From Rhyzopertha dominica (lineage: Eukaryota > Arthropoda > Insecta > Coleoptera > Bostrichidae), in the NCBI GenBank assembly GCA_025024175.1, contig QCXZ01000003.1:53338023-53402022 (forward strand): a stretch of 64,000 nt of DNA, written 5' to 3'. Below, one piece after another: positions 1-12,287 of this stretch; the first letter of the stretch is position 1, and each line of letters begins with the position of its first letter. A program made the translations under genes and the position numbers. A model generated the notes under the pieces. It worked only from the letters and a program-made list of their open reading frames with translations. It did no database searches and had not been told where the DNA came from.

Positions 1-1465
1 AAAGTGACATAAATAATGTTACTAACAATATAATGGAATCACTAGATGCTCAAGTTCAAGTCAACACACATAATTTCCACTTTATTATTTGCTAGAAAAT
101 AAGTTTCTTTAGACGTTTTATTGGAATAAACAACTTACACTATTGACATGTATAATGGAAAGGATGATTAAGACCTCACAGTCACATACGCATAGTATTA
201 AAAAGTGATTTCAGCAATCACTAAATTAAAGCTTGACTTACTTACTTGCTTGCTTTGGGTGCTGGGTTTAATGTCAGGTTAGTTACGTTAAATTTACTCT
301 GAGACTATTAAAAATACTTAGTTCTTAATTGGTGCTTTAATATAATGTACCTATTTTACTACACATAACTAAATATCACAATAAAAATGAATGAATTCTT
401 GTTTAAAATTTGTTTTATTCAAAAGTTATATAAAATAGTCAAATGAACTATAACAATAGAAAAGGGTAAGTTTCAATTTTAGTCAACTTTAACTCAAATA
501 AACTTTAAACAAATACTGTCCTCGCAGCATTTTGTATTAACATGAAAATTTTGCTCTCATCTTGACTTACAACACCTTTATAATGAAGTTTTCAGCACAA
601 TTTCTTATAAAATTATAAGAACATGCAGACAATTTCATCATTATAATAGATTGTGCTGCATTATTAAGTAATTGAATATTGCCAATTGGTTTTGCATTTT
701 TGCAATTATCGTTAACACTTGGACTTTCAAAACATCTTTTAGAAATGACAATGCTTATTTGCAACATCATTCGGCATCAGCTTCACAAGAACAAACCATT
801 CATTTGACGGGGATCATACTGTAGAGCACTACTCTGTAAACAAATTACAACTAACTGCTTTTCTTTCAACTACACATCTTCCACCAATATTTCTTCCCAC
901 ATAATTGATATATTCCACGAAACGAAGAATTACTTGGGTCATTTTATTACTAAAATCAACACAATTATTTAACTAAAAATGAACAAGTTGCAAATAAAAC
1001 TTCCAATGTGACGTGTCCAATTTTACCAGAAAGTGAGGTTAAGAATAATAATAATAATAATTCCACTTGTGCTGCGATCTTAATTGTAAATCCGGATACT
1101 TACTTCTGAACTCTGTTTTTAATTAAATGCAAGCCAGAGGTGATTCACCTACACGAATGCCTTCCACATTTAATAGGGACTCTTGTCTTCCGTATTATTC
1201 TTTGATAAAGCAAATACTGCAAGTGTTATGATCATGTTTTTATTTTTGTGGCTATCAACAAGCTAACGTAGGTAATATAAAACAGAAACATACATATAGA
1301 ATTTATTTTAATGTACAATAGTATAAACAAAATAATTTTATTAGATGAAAATAAGTTAAACAGTAAAACGGTCGGCTATTGCAATAAAGCTATCTTTGAA
1401 TCTTTTGGAATTGATAAACGTGTCTTGAACCCAGTTCGATATTTTCGAATATTATTTTTTTACAG
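1..1465. other. No gene seen; presumed upstream intron of USP36 gene
   Basis: No exon with USP-family motifs was found here on either strand. The first recognisable USP exon begins at 1466 directly after an AG acceptor and in mid-domain. This stretch is therefore most simply the upstream intron of that gene. It holds a short AAT-repeat run near 1048-1062 and nothing else that I can name. Confidence 0.5.
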
Positions 1466-4400
1466 GTACCTGCAACAAAGCAATTTTTATTAGAAAGAGC
1501 TCCTATGGTGCTGTGCATACAATTAAAGAGGTTTTCTGTTACGAACAATAAAATAACCAAACACATTCAGTTTCGCCAGAGACTAGAGATGTCTAGATAC
1601 ACCAGCCAAAGACCAAGTTTACCCTTGGTTTATAGACTGGTGGCTTTGGTTACACACATGGGCCCTACGGTTGGATGTGGACACTACACCGCCGTAGCAC
1701 AGGCACCATCTGGCAGTTTTTATCAGTTTGACGACAGTATGGTAAGTATTTTTTCTTTTTGCAATATGTTTCTATTACTATTTATTTAACCATTAAATTT
1801 CATATATGTAATAACACACAAAACTCATGCCCTGAGTAATATTTGAAGCCTGTACTTTAGGTTATTCATGCTTTTATATTTTGGCAATAAGCTTAATTTG
1901 TAAGAATATTTACACTTAAACTTGAAATACACACACCAGCAATTTTAAAAGAAGGGGTAATTTTGTTTTAAACTAAAGGTATTTTATCTATTGGTTTCTG
2001 TGTTTGAATATAAAACTGACAGGGAACGTTGCACATCTCTATACATATAAAAACATAGACGGAAACGGCCATCTTGAACCTCCATTATTTTGGTTGTTTG
2101 TAACTGCTATTACTATCAGCTTAAACGTCAGTTTTATATTCAAAGGGTACAACACATAGCTAAATGTTTTTAATACTGAATTTGTCAAACACTTAAAATT
2201 AAAGCATATTTTGTTTACATGATATTTTAAGGTTATGGAGCAACAAATTGTGTTGACAAGGACCTTTTTTCCCTAAAACACAATATATGTATGATTGACT
2301 TTAATAACTCTTTATTAATATATATTTCATTGTCTCATACTCACTGATCTCTAAATAACTGGATGTCGTATAAGTCATTCAAAACTGTGACAAGTAGAAA
2401 CTCATGTGCCACCATTCCCCTGGTACTCGTACTATCAATTTAACGGCGCATACAAATTTTAGGTTAGATCCTTAACTATATAGTATGGTTTTAAGTAAAC
2501 ATAACATCCAATTTGTACAATGTACGGCACATGTTTCTCACTCACCATACTTAAACTATAAAATATAATCGCCGTGGGTGCCGAATATGCCATCCAGTAA
2601 AACGAAAACGAACACCACGTGCTTTGCTACTTACTGAGAAAGGTGTATAATATATAATGTTAATGCAGACTTTTATAAAGGTTCACGATTTTAACTGTCA
2701 ATCATTAACGTCATATTTATCACAGAAGCGAACCTTTGTCAAAATTTTAGTACAAGGACCAGCGGCTAGAAGTGCTAAGGTGGCTTAAATCTGTCACAAT
2801 TAATTTACATGCATTTTGGTATGTAAGCGACATCCAGTTATTTAGAGATCAGTGCTCATACTGCCCTGTGCCACTGCCAAAGTGGAAACAGTAGTCGGCC
2901 ATATGTAACCTCCATTCTGGTCCCACAAATCGTATCATATGCTCCTTCCTGTCAGTCTTATATTCAGATTTCTGTGTTACCTAGTTCTAGACAGCCATAA
3001 ATTTCTTAAAAACAATTTGCGTTTGTTGTACATATTTTTATCGAGTCAACACAGGTCAAAGCCAATATCTGCTTATAAAAATAGTTTTTTGCATTCCAAT
3101 TATTAGTGTACTTACTCTTTTCCACTCAAATGTTCTTTTTTTGTAAGTAGTTGTTTAAGTTTGGTTTGATTTTGTTTCTTATCGTTTTGATTGTAAAACA
3201 GTTCAGATTGATGTCTCTAAGGCTGTAGTAATGATTAAAAATAGTCTATCTTACAGTGATGTTGCCAACATGTTTGGTTAGTTGTTGGGGTGATATCTGT
3301 TTAAGGTGCAAGCACAGCATTCATAGTGATTGATGGACGTATTTTAATTACAATAAGTATGTAACTGATGTTTGGCACAATCATGTGATACCTTTAGCAC
3401 CATACATTAGAGGAAATTTTCTACTGACGTCACCCACATGTAGCTAATTGTTTAACTGACTTTTTAAATGAATCTAATAAACCAAGAATGAATGACTTGG
3501 GTCAAGAATTCCAGCTGTCCGTAACAGAAAAAGATATGGTATAATTTACCTCAAGAATTATTCAACAATGCCTTCAAAAGTATAGTGACAGATGGTTGAA
3601 GTCATAAGGGCTTGTGGAGGAAATATGTTATTGAAAAGATAATATAATTTTTCTTGATTACTATTCTTTGCTAAAATCGTATTCTATGTTTAATACTTTT
3701 AAACAACATCCAGGAAGATATTCCATTTAAAAACAACTAAATTTATCTCAGTTCATTTAATTTTGCCGTTGTGTATATTTATTATAGAACCCTAGTTTAC
3801 ATTTTTGCATTTGTCATGTACGTATTTCAGGCATTCAGGACATTTATTTGTAGTATAATCTTTAATCTGTTTACAATTATCAAAAGGTAAGTTATATCTT
3901 ATCAAAGGCTCTGTACATTTGAAATCTGTTAAGTGAGATTACATTTCACATATTTTTTATCGAGTTAAAGATTGTAAAGAAGTTTTGATTTAATTTTTTT
4001 GTGATAAGTATTTCAAGAAAAATTCAGCTCACACTTGTATATTTTATGGGTATATTTCTACAATATTTTAAGATTGTCTTGCCTTCAACCAGGTTTCCAA
4101 CCAATGGACACAACTGGTGATTAAATTTTATAAGCAAAAACAAAAAACTAACCAAACAGAATTTTAATCATTATGACTTCTTTGTTTACAAAAACAATTT
4201 TGTAAAGGATTTTTTATACTTCAGTTCTGTTATGCCTTTCTTTACTAAAGGTAACAATTTTCGTAAATGTTGCTTATTTTGTGGACTCCAAAACTTTTAT
4301 ATATGTTATACATTATTTAATAACCGTTGTCTAAATATTAATTTATAGTACTTATAACCTGTATAACTGTAGACCTTGAAAAAGGAATAGCCCATTCCAA

Positions 4401-7400
4401 AAGCTTGATAAATGAAACAAGTGTACACTTATCTACACTGGATTGCCAAACCTAATAACTTCCTTTTGATCTCAACTGGACAATCAGTACAATCTCAGCA
4501 TTTGCATTTCTCTTCCATGTTTATTTCAGTGTATCTGTATGTTTCTATAAACTGAACCTTGTTACTGTAAGTTTTTGCAAGGAAAAAGTAAGAAGTGTAG
4601 AGACAGGTTGAAGAAGATGGAATATAACAGTCATGAAATTTGGTTTGCTTTTGCTCTTGTTTTAAATCTAGAAATTAAAGATCAAAAAGGTTTTAAGTGA
4701 AATAACAATTTTTAGATTGAGTCCTTTCAAAGTTTAGAGTCCGAAAAATCTATAGTACAAATGCAGAATACACAAGATGCACGGACAAAATTATGAGATT
4801 TCTGGAGCAAATGAGTGCAAGTAAAAAAAATGATTTGATTGCACAGTTATTTGTGCAAAGGAAAAGTGCAAGAGTTTAAAGATATCTAGTGCTGTAACAT
4901 ATTTTGCCTGATTTTTTGTTCACATTTTGAAATTTTGTTTATTGAATGGATGCACTGGTTTTATTGATTCAAGAGCAAAATGCGGTTTTGGTATATACAT
5001 AACACAGTAGTTGTTCATTATTGATGAGTAGTACATTTGCATATAATTAATTGTGTACCTGTATATGTAGTTAATGAATGACATCAATGATGTTTTCACT
5101 ACATATGTTGGGAACCTCTAGTTCTTGAGATAATATTGTTTTCATAATGTATGGTAAGTCTTTTTAGATTGAATATATTCTAGATCCCGATGAATATAAT
5201 ATTGTGTTTGACTTTCTAGAAAAAAAATTGTTGTGCTCGACTATTTAGCTGGATTAATATATTTGTTTCTTTTTTCAGGTACGCCCAATTTCACATCAAG
5301 GTGTGTTCAATACAAACGCTTATATTATGTTATACGAACTGGAAAGTGCACCATTTGCTCAAAAACCTTCACCGATAAGTGCTAATAATAAAGTAAAGAA
5401 TGCGTCGAGCAGTAGTACCACCAGCAGTGAGTCGTCGTTTGCGTCTTCAAAGTCAAACGGCTTTTCTAGTGATAAAGTTTATGGACCAGAACTACCGGCC
5501 AGTGTAGCTAATAAAATACCTACCGTGAACGGGATCATAAGTACTGTGAATGGTAAAAGTAAACATTCGGAAAGTTCCCCATCATCTAGTGAAAGTGACT
5601 CTGAACTGCCCGCAATAAAATATGAAAACAAGCAGCAAACGGCAGTCAGTAATTCTTTTAAAGTAAAAGAGAACGAAACACAGAAATCACCATCCCCTAA
5701 ACTGACAGCATCGCTGGGCATGCCTTCTGTAGATAGTTCAAATAATGTTAGCAATAGTACAAAGAAAGATAGATGTAACAGTGTATCTCCTGTAAACAAC
5801 ATTTCCACAAACAATCGTGTGAATCCGCTGAACAAGGAAACTGACAGAATCGCACAGATGAAACTGGTGCCGTACGATGTGGATGACTCCAGCAATTGTT
5901 CCGAAGAATCGAGCCAATCGCCCGCAGAAGCTGACACTTGCATTTCTCCCAAGTCTACTGTGCGTGACTGGAAAGTGACGGCCGCCAGTAACGTTTCAGC
6001 GGGACTTTCATCGGAGGGCAAAAGTTGGGACAAGAAAAAAGTGCAAAGTGACCGTGGTACCGTTAATGAACTGCTTCGAATGTCTCATAAGGGCTACGGA
6101 GCGCCCGTTTCTTCATGGAATGGTACGAGGGCACAACTAGATAAAGAAGTTATAAACGAAAGGAGGGAAGACAGAAAAAGGATGTCCTCGGATAATGGTG
6201 AACAAGTCAGGACTAAACATCAGAAGATTCACTCCAATGGTTCCTACAAGTCCAATCCCGGGTATAATCCTATACAAGTAAGTATTAAATTTCATTCCCC
6301 AAACAATTAATTTATTCTTAGTGTTATTAACATATTCAGGGTGGCTTAAATGAATAATATATATTAAACTCTTCGTATTTAGGGTGAATTTGACTTATTT
6401 TAAAATTATGTAGACTATTGTTTCTTTGCCAAGCTTTCAATTTATTTTTAATCTTCATCAGGGCTTCTATAAACATCTGCAACGGTATACAGAGTCCGCC
6501 ACCTAAAGCTCCCCAGGCTCATATTTTCATTATTTTTTTAGGTACAACCTTAAGTTTTATGTCAAATTGTTGGTCTTTTTAAACTCTTTAAAAATAGCAT
6601 AGTGTGTGTTCAAAAAGCTTGTTTGCCAATTATGATATTTTGCAAATAAAGTTAATGTTGTAAATATTTTTTTAACTTACCCCGTATAATATTGCTTCAT
6701 AGTCCGATGCCGACTTTTGTCGTCTTCAATTTATGTTATTACAACGTATGCGTAATTTTTACTCTTTCTTAATGAAAAACAAGAAAAACTCGTCGCCGCC
6801 ATATTCTGTTAATAGAGCTGTTCACAATTTTTTAAGTGTTAGTTTAACAGCTTATTACGGTTTTCTACATCACACACTAACCTCATCACAGGGTATTGAT
6901 TCTAGCCTCTCTCTCTTTAGAACGAACTTTGTACTTGATTTATTTAAAAGTTCCTCTAAATTTTGGAGCTTTGTGTGAAGCAGTGGGTATGTAGGCATAA
7001 TTTGTACCCCTAAACTAACACTTAAAATATTGTGAAAAGCCCCATTAACAGAATATGACGGCGATAAGTTACTCTTGTTTTTCATTAAGAAGGAGTAAAA
7101 ATTACGCATACGTTATGACACAAATTGAAGAAGTAAGGTAAGGTAAAAATTGACTTTATTTGCAAAATATCATAATCGGCAATAAAATTTTCTGGACACT
7201 CATTATGCTATCTTTAAAGAATTGACATATAACTTTAGGGTGTACCTAGAAAAATAATGAAAATACAAGGCTGGGGAGTTTTAGGTGGCAGACCCTGTAT
7301 ACATATAACAACATGTAACTTGTAACCTTACTGAAAGTGAGGTTTATAAAAGGGGGCCAGTTGGATCTACCAAATCATGCATAATATGTATAATTTGATT

Positions 7401-10400
7401 TGAAGTTTGATTACGAATTTGATTGATGACAAAACATCATGCATGATTTGGTAGATACAATTGGCTCCCTTTTATAAACCTCACTTTCAGTAAGGTTACG
7501 AATTACATGTTGTTATACATATATACTGTTGTAAATGTTTATGGAAGCTCTAATAAAGATTTAAATTAATTGAAAGCTTGGCAAAGAAACAAGAGTCTAC
7601 ATAATTTTAAAATAAATCACATTCCACCTAAATACGAAAAGTTTAATATAATTAAATATGATGTTATTTCCATAACCTTATAATATATAAATATGTAATA
7701 GAATTCTAGAGATGAAAACAATTGAATGATTTCAACAATGGAAAGGTTACCTTTCGAGAGGATTTAACAATCGAATCATCGACATCTCGATTACGTACTA
7801 CTTGTGTGCAGTCATAAAACGAACATGCTTTTGTACTTCTTCGATACAGTTTGGTCTTTTAGCGCCCGATGGTACAAGTCATACCACTATTTATTGCATT
7901 TACATGAAACCAGAAAAAAAATCGGTAAAACATGAGAATAAAACTTCTTTATAGTAAAAAAATCTTTGGTCCAATTATTTATTTAAATAGCAAAATTTGA
8001 CCTTCTGTATGAACATTTTATACTGCCATTTGTAAATAATACTCATATATTGCATTTATTTTTGTCTCTTGATTTTCACATGTTTATCCCATTAGATTTA
8101 TACTTTTTAAATGGTCATGCTTATTGTAAACCTTACAGACTATACAAATTTTTAGGTTTCAATGGTTCACAAATAACTGCAACGTTTTATTAAACTGTAA
8201 TAGAAAAGTGCATATGCAGTGCAGTTTTGATTATTGCAATAAATTATCAAGTTATTCAATGCTGCATAGCAAAATATGAAAAACGAAATGTTACCGGTAG
8301 CATGCTGCTGCGCCTACTTCGATAGCGAGATACGAGCAATCAAGCAAATTGCGCTTAACGAAATGTGAATGAAGTACTGAATGCCGAGAGAATCATCGAA
8401 TATCGATAAGATAGTACTGTTGTTCGCCCCGGTACCGTGGCCTCACCTCTCGAGATGTTTCAACAATCAGTAGAATCGATTGTTTTCATTTAGACGTTCC
8501 AATTCTAAAGANTACTACCTCCATTCAGAAATAAGTGTCCAATTGAAGAAAATTGTTTGCAACACTGTTTCTATACCCTGCACACAATGGAAGAATCATT
8601 TCATTAGTAAATTCCTTGAAAAATTGTCGTGCACCTTGGAGATGATGGATTTACTAAACGGGATATAGTGCAGAAACTGGTTATAATAAGAGATTAACAT
8701 GCATTAATAATGTCTTGTGTACAGGAGATTTTCATGAAGCGCTAAAAGTGACTAAAATTACAGCCATATACAAAAGTGGTAAGACTACTGATCTAAATAA
8801 CTGTAGACTAATATCATTACTAAGTATATTCCCAAAAAATGTTGAAAAGGTCATAAAAAGAGGCTCATTGACCATCACCAAAATAGTGTACATAATATAC
8901 ATTTCGGAAGAAGTACAAGAAAACAAATATGTGGTGGTGTTTATGTTGATCTCTGTAAAGTTTGATACTGTGGACACTAATATCCTGCTAAATAAACTAT
9001 ATGGAATGGGCATAAGAGGAGCAGCACAACTTTTTAAAACCTATTTATCATCCAGGAAACATTATACAATAGTGAATGTTGTAAAAAGTGACATGACAAA
9101 TATTACAATGGGAGTTCCACAGGGATCAGTCGTGAGACCAGTCCTCTATTTATTATATGTATATATATAAAATAATAGAAATTCTAAGTTTAATTGCAAA
9201 ATGGATTCTATACCTGAGCAGCAACATATAACTTGTCTGCAGGAGATAATAAAAGGAGTAATTGCTGTAATTGTACTGTTAATTACTATTTAAAAAAGTA
9301 ATATTAGTTTTTCTCATTTTTCCTAATGTTATTGGTTTGGTAATAAAAAAAAATAATGAGTAAACTTTTCAAAATTAATTTGCGTTTTGTCTAGTTTTGA
9401 TTTCTTTTATAGTGAAGGTAAAATTACATTTTTTTACGGTGAAAAATTAAGCCAGTTTGCAAATCCATAGTAACACAAAAATCTCAAGTACAAAAAAGTA
9501 GTTTTTTTACTTTTTTCTGAAATACCAAAGAAATGTAAGTACACCCTTTTTTCCATTGAGAAAGCGTTCAGCAAACAATTTGCTGATTTTCCCCTACTGG
9601 TGTAAGGGGTAGAAAAAGCCACTCCTAACGAAGAGTTGTTTCATATATAACTTGTTTCTTATTGCTACTATACCATTTAAAAATTCGCTTCAGATATGGA
9701 TGGTTCATTCTAAACGAAAATTTCAACTACTATGAAACACTTGTAGTACATGTGATATTTTAACATACTTCAAAACACGCTGCCAACAAGTGTTCCACTA
9801 CCTTACTTTGTGAGTGGGTGCTGACTCATGTACACCCTTAACACTACATCATATAAAATGTCATGAGCTCGCAGAATAAGAGTTAGACGAGTCTCTCATA
9901 GAACCATTTATCAAACATTTGCTAAATGTAACCCTACCAGAAAGTGGAAGACTAAAAATTTTGAATGGAGCAGGATCCGAAAGATAGGTATGAAGAGCAA
10001 AGAGCACACTTATACTTCAATAAGAAAACTGGCAAGCCAATATTATACACCTTAGAGCACCATATCGGGGGAATTGTCACCTACTGGGCTAAAATACAGG
10101 AAAATGAGAAAAGCTCTAAAATATATAGCCATTTAACTTCCCAAAATCCCAGTATGTTGCCATGCACTAAAAAGGATACGTTTTTTATACTTGTAATATT
10201 TTAGGGTCCATGACATAACGATGAGAACTCTTGGTCCGGTTTTAAAATGTATTTCGTTAATATGAAATTATAATGTTTGTAACTTGCCAATTAAATATTT
10301 TGGATGCAGGTGTGCAGATATCATAAACCTGAAATCATGTAAAGCACTTCACAATTAAAAAGTGTTGTACTCGTGCTGGATTTTGGTCAGGTAATAAACT

Positions 10401-12287
10401 ACCACTATCACAACTACATTTTCATTGTGAACAGGTAAACCAAAATGAAGATGACCTCCCATTGTCACAATGGATACAATTCTAATTGGCATATAATACC
10501 TCTGAAGAAGAAAAATGTCGCAGGCATTGATAATAATGTAGAAATTACTGGAAATTTAAATAACATTGAAGCATTCATGGAACTCGAAGCAGGTCCTCAA
10601 GATGATGCCAATGTAAATGCCAAAGAAGAAACTGTAATTGGAGCACCTTCCATGACTGATGCAATGACGGCAGTGCAAAGGAGCTTTTTTCATTCAAACA
10701 ATAGCAAATTAGCTGGATGCAAAAGATAACTCTGAGCAAACCAGAATTAAGTGTTCTTTGGAAATTTGACATTAAAAATGCATTAAAATGCATGTATATG
10801 CTGTGCTGTCTACACCTCAACCAACTGCAGATAGTACCATTTCGCTGTCATTACAGCTCATCAGTGCAGTTTAGGTCTAGTGTGGACAACACGGCATAGA
10901 ACTGGTTTTGCTTATATACCAAAGCATATTATTAAAAAATGATTTCTGTACATTTTGTAGTTTAAGAAATTGAAAAAAAGCTGTTTTTTCCCTTGATTTT
11001 TATAACGACCTGTGTGGTCCATTGGTCATCACTATACACGACTTCTACTGTACAGGGAAAAATTCCATGTTGAAAATTAGTTCCAGGTGGAAAAGCTTGA
11101 TTTTCCAATACTGGGCTTCGCTGATAACAAGTTTTATTTCAATATGCTTAGATTTTTAAAAAAATAAGCTAATGCAATCCCAAAAATTTAGGTAACTTTA
11201 ACTTTTGAATTCCCTACTAATTATGTAAATCTAGTTATCAATAATAATTGTCAGTTTCAACCTGTCAAACTATTCAACTCTTAAGTGTTGGTTTTAATAG
11301 CTTATTATGGTAGTAAATATGCCTACATATCCATCGCTGCACACAAAACTCCAAAATTTTAAGTAACATTTAAATAAATTAATTACAAAGTTAGTTCTAA
11401 AGTGAGATGCTAGAAAACAATACCCTGTGGTGAAGCTAGTGTGTGACATAGAAAGCCAAAGTGAGTGAGAGATAAATTGAAAATAATTCAACAGAACTTC
11501 GATAACTGTTGTCTAACTGTTGCCGGCATCAGTTTGATGGATTATTTTTTACTTTTTACAACCCTAATTTTACCATTACTTTGATAATGTGCTAAATCTG
11601 TTCTTATTCATTTTCACAAATTATGACAAACATCAAATTTGAGAAAAATGTGTTAGCAATCGATAGAAACAAAGTACTAAAAATTATTATAGTGATTAAT
11701 AAGGCTCGCTCTTGTGCTTATTGCCAGTATAATAGTGTGTCGATTGGCTAAAATTGGTACGCATGTGGGATGAAATTAAAACTATTTATTGGTTTTTAGA
11801 AACGTCAAAAAGTAATCACGGAAATCGGATTAGATTGACCCTTGTCATTTCTTTTAATAAGTTGGGAAGCAACTGTTACATGTTTTAAAATAAGTAATTT
11901 TATGTTTTTAGCACGGATTTCTTATGACATCATATGGGCATCCACATCACACATCTAACCTGTTTGCGAGGGGTTTTCTAGCTTCTGCTTGCCACACAAA
12001 CTTTATAATAGAATAATTTAAAATCCGTAGGTCAGAAAGACTCCCAGGGTTGTCAAAGTCTGTTGCACTCTTTATAAGTCACCCTGTATAACAGATTAAC
12101 TTTAGTTTACAAACCTTTTTTTAATAAGCTTCATGTTGTGTTTCAGGAATTCCACAATGCTAGTAACTGGAACAACCACAACAGCAATGGCTCTCAATAC
12201 TACAGACAGTTTTTCAACACAGGCAGTCGACACCGCCGCAATTTTCATCATAAAAATTACAACAAAAACTTCAGATTCAGACACTGA
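1466..12287 (+). CDS. scny: Ubiquitin carboxyl-terminal hydrolase, USP36/scrawny type (3' part)
   Basis: Deubiquitinase of the USP (C19) family; USP36/scrawny acts on histone H2B and nucleolar substrates. Exons seen: 1466-1741, 5279-6277 and 12147-12287, all phase 0 with GT-AG borders, giving 471 residues ending at TGA 12285-12287. Exon 1 has the family segment VLCIQLKRF and the catalytic-His box (HMGPTVGCGHY), followed by YQFDDSM. Exon 2 finishes the catalytic domain with NAYIMLYELE. It then runs into a Ser-rich, low-complexity tail holding a GYGAPVSSWNG motif that resembles a conserved USP36 C-terminal block. The last exon is a 46-residue Asn/His/Arg-rich end. The Cys box and the 5' exons lie left of the window. 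Introns of 3.5 and 5.9 kb are full of transposon relics. A possible AATAAA is at 12658. Confidence 0.88.
2342..2854. mobile_element. hAT-type MITE, copy 1
   Basis: A 513 bp non-coding element with terminal inverted repeats that begin CACTGATCTCTAAATAACTG and are about 25 bp long. It is flanked by a perfect 8 bp direct repeat CTCATACT at 2334-2341 and 2855-2862. An 8 bp target-site duplication with short inverted ends is the signature of the hAT superfamily. No transposase is encoded, so it is non-autonomous. It lies in intron 1 of the USP36 gene. A second copy in inverted orientation is at 18573-19044. Confidence 0.85.
6359..7655. mobile_element. Large palindromic (foldback) element, interrupted
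   Basis: The left part, from 6359 to about 6850, is the reverse complement of the right part (about 7010-7302 plus 7525-7655). The outer 130 bp arms (6359-6490 and 7525-7655) pair well. The inner arms encode near-identical spurious peptides on opposite strands (starting MRNFYSFLMKNK both ways). The right arm is split by a second, smaller palindrome at 7303-7521. No transposase is seen. It lies in the 5.9 kb intron of the USP36 gene. Confidence 0.75.
7303..7521. mobile_element. Small palindromic MITE nested in the foldback element
   Basis: The two arms of about 80-95 bp are near-perfect reverse complements around a centre near 7400. The left arm reads ATAACAACATGTAAC and the right arm ends with its complement. 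A candidate 5 bp duplication TATAC lies at 7298-7302 and 7522-7526. Removing 7303-7526 would restore the pairing of the surrounding larger palindrome, which supports a later insertion. Confidence 0.65.
7700..8510. repeat. Possible inverted-repeat element
   Basis: The left end, near 7700-7760 (AGAATTCTAGAG, ATGAAAACAATTGAATG and CGAGAGG), is matched imperfectly by the reverse complement of about 8440-8505. The inner sequence has no coding potential that I recognise. It may be a decayed MITE, but the arms are diverged and no target duplication was found. Confidence 0.35.
8700..9170 (+). pseudogene. Non-LTR retrotransposon reverse-transcriptase relic
   Basis: The open frame shows the ordered RT blocks of a LINE: ITAIYKSGKTTDLNNC followed by LISLL (block 1/2), then FDTVDTNILLNKLYGMGIRG (catalytic block A), and GVPQGSVV with a following LLYVY. 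The ADD box is missing because the copy is truncated at about 9170. The region between blocks 2 and A is degenerate. It lies in a USP36 intron in the same direction as the host gene. It is dead, and resembles the jockey/CR1-like group from memory of the motifs. Confidence 0.75.
10432..10730 (+). pseudogene. Pogo/Tigger-like transposase C-terminal relic (tentative)
   Basis: A stretch reading NEDDLPLSQWIQF is followed by a stop. A frame shift then leads to acidic sequence and APSMTDAMTAVQRSFFHSNN. This order resembles the tail after the DDE domain in pogo/Tigger-type transposases (acidic linker with DDLPLxQW, then a short helical end). Stops and frame shifts show that it is dead. It could instead come from another DDE/HTH transposon. 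Confidence 0.4.
10780..10920. repeat. Dispersed repeat, copy also at 55230-55385
   Basis: This segment (GCTGTGCTGTCTACACC, then CAACCAACTGCAGATAG and TAGAACTGGTTTTGC) is clearly related to 55230-55385 in the same orientation. No coding sense was found in either copy. It is most likely a piece of an interspersed element, adjacent here to the pogo-like relic. Confidence 0.6.
11283..11463. repeat. Diverged copy of the foldback element core
   Basis: The reverse complement of this stretch matches 6835-7005, the central part of the foldback element, over about 170 bp (for example ACAGGGTATTG and AAAATTTTGGAG). A third, weaker match is at about 11940-12095, ending CCCTGTATA. The family has therefore inserted several times in the same intron. 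Confidence 0.6.

Noticed and set aside
5479..6033. Open frame of 184 codons on the minus strand
   Set aside because: It is the reverse shadow of the Ser-rich USP36 exon; the plus strand has splice sites and family motifs.
6733..7109. Two similar peptides (MRNFYSFLMKNK) on opposite strands, suggesting a duplicated small gene
   Set aside because: They arise because the DNA is a palindrome; neither has a plausible gene structure.
9965..10204. 79-residue frame starting MEQDPKDRYEEQRAHLYFNK
   Set aside because: Protein-like composition, but no family recognised and no splice partner. It may belong to the adjacent transposon relic, so it is not listed as a gene.
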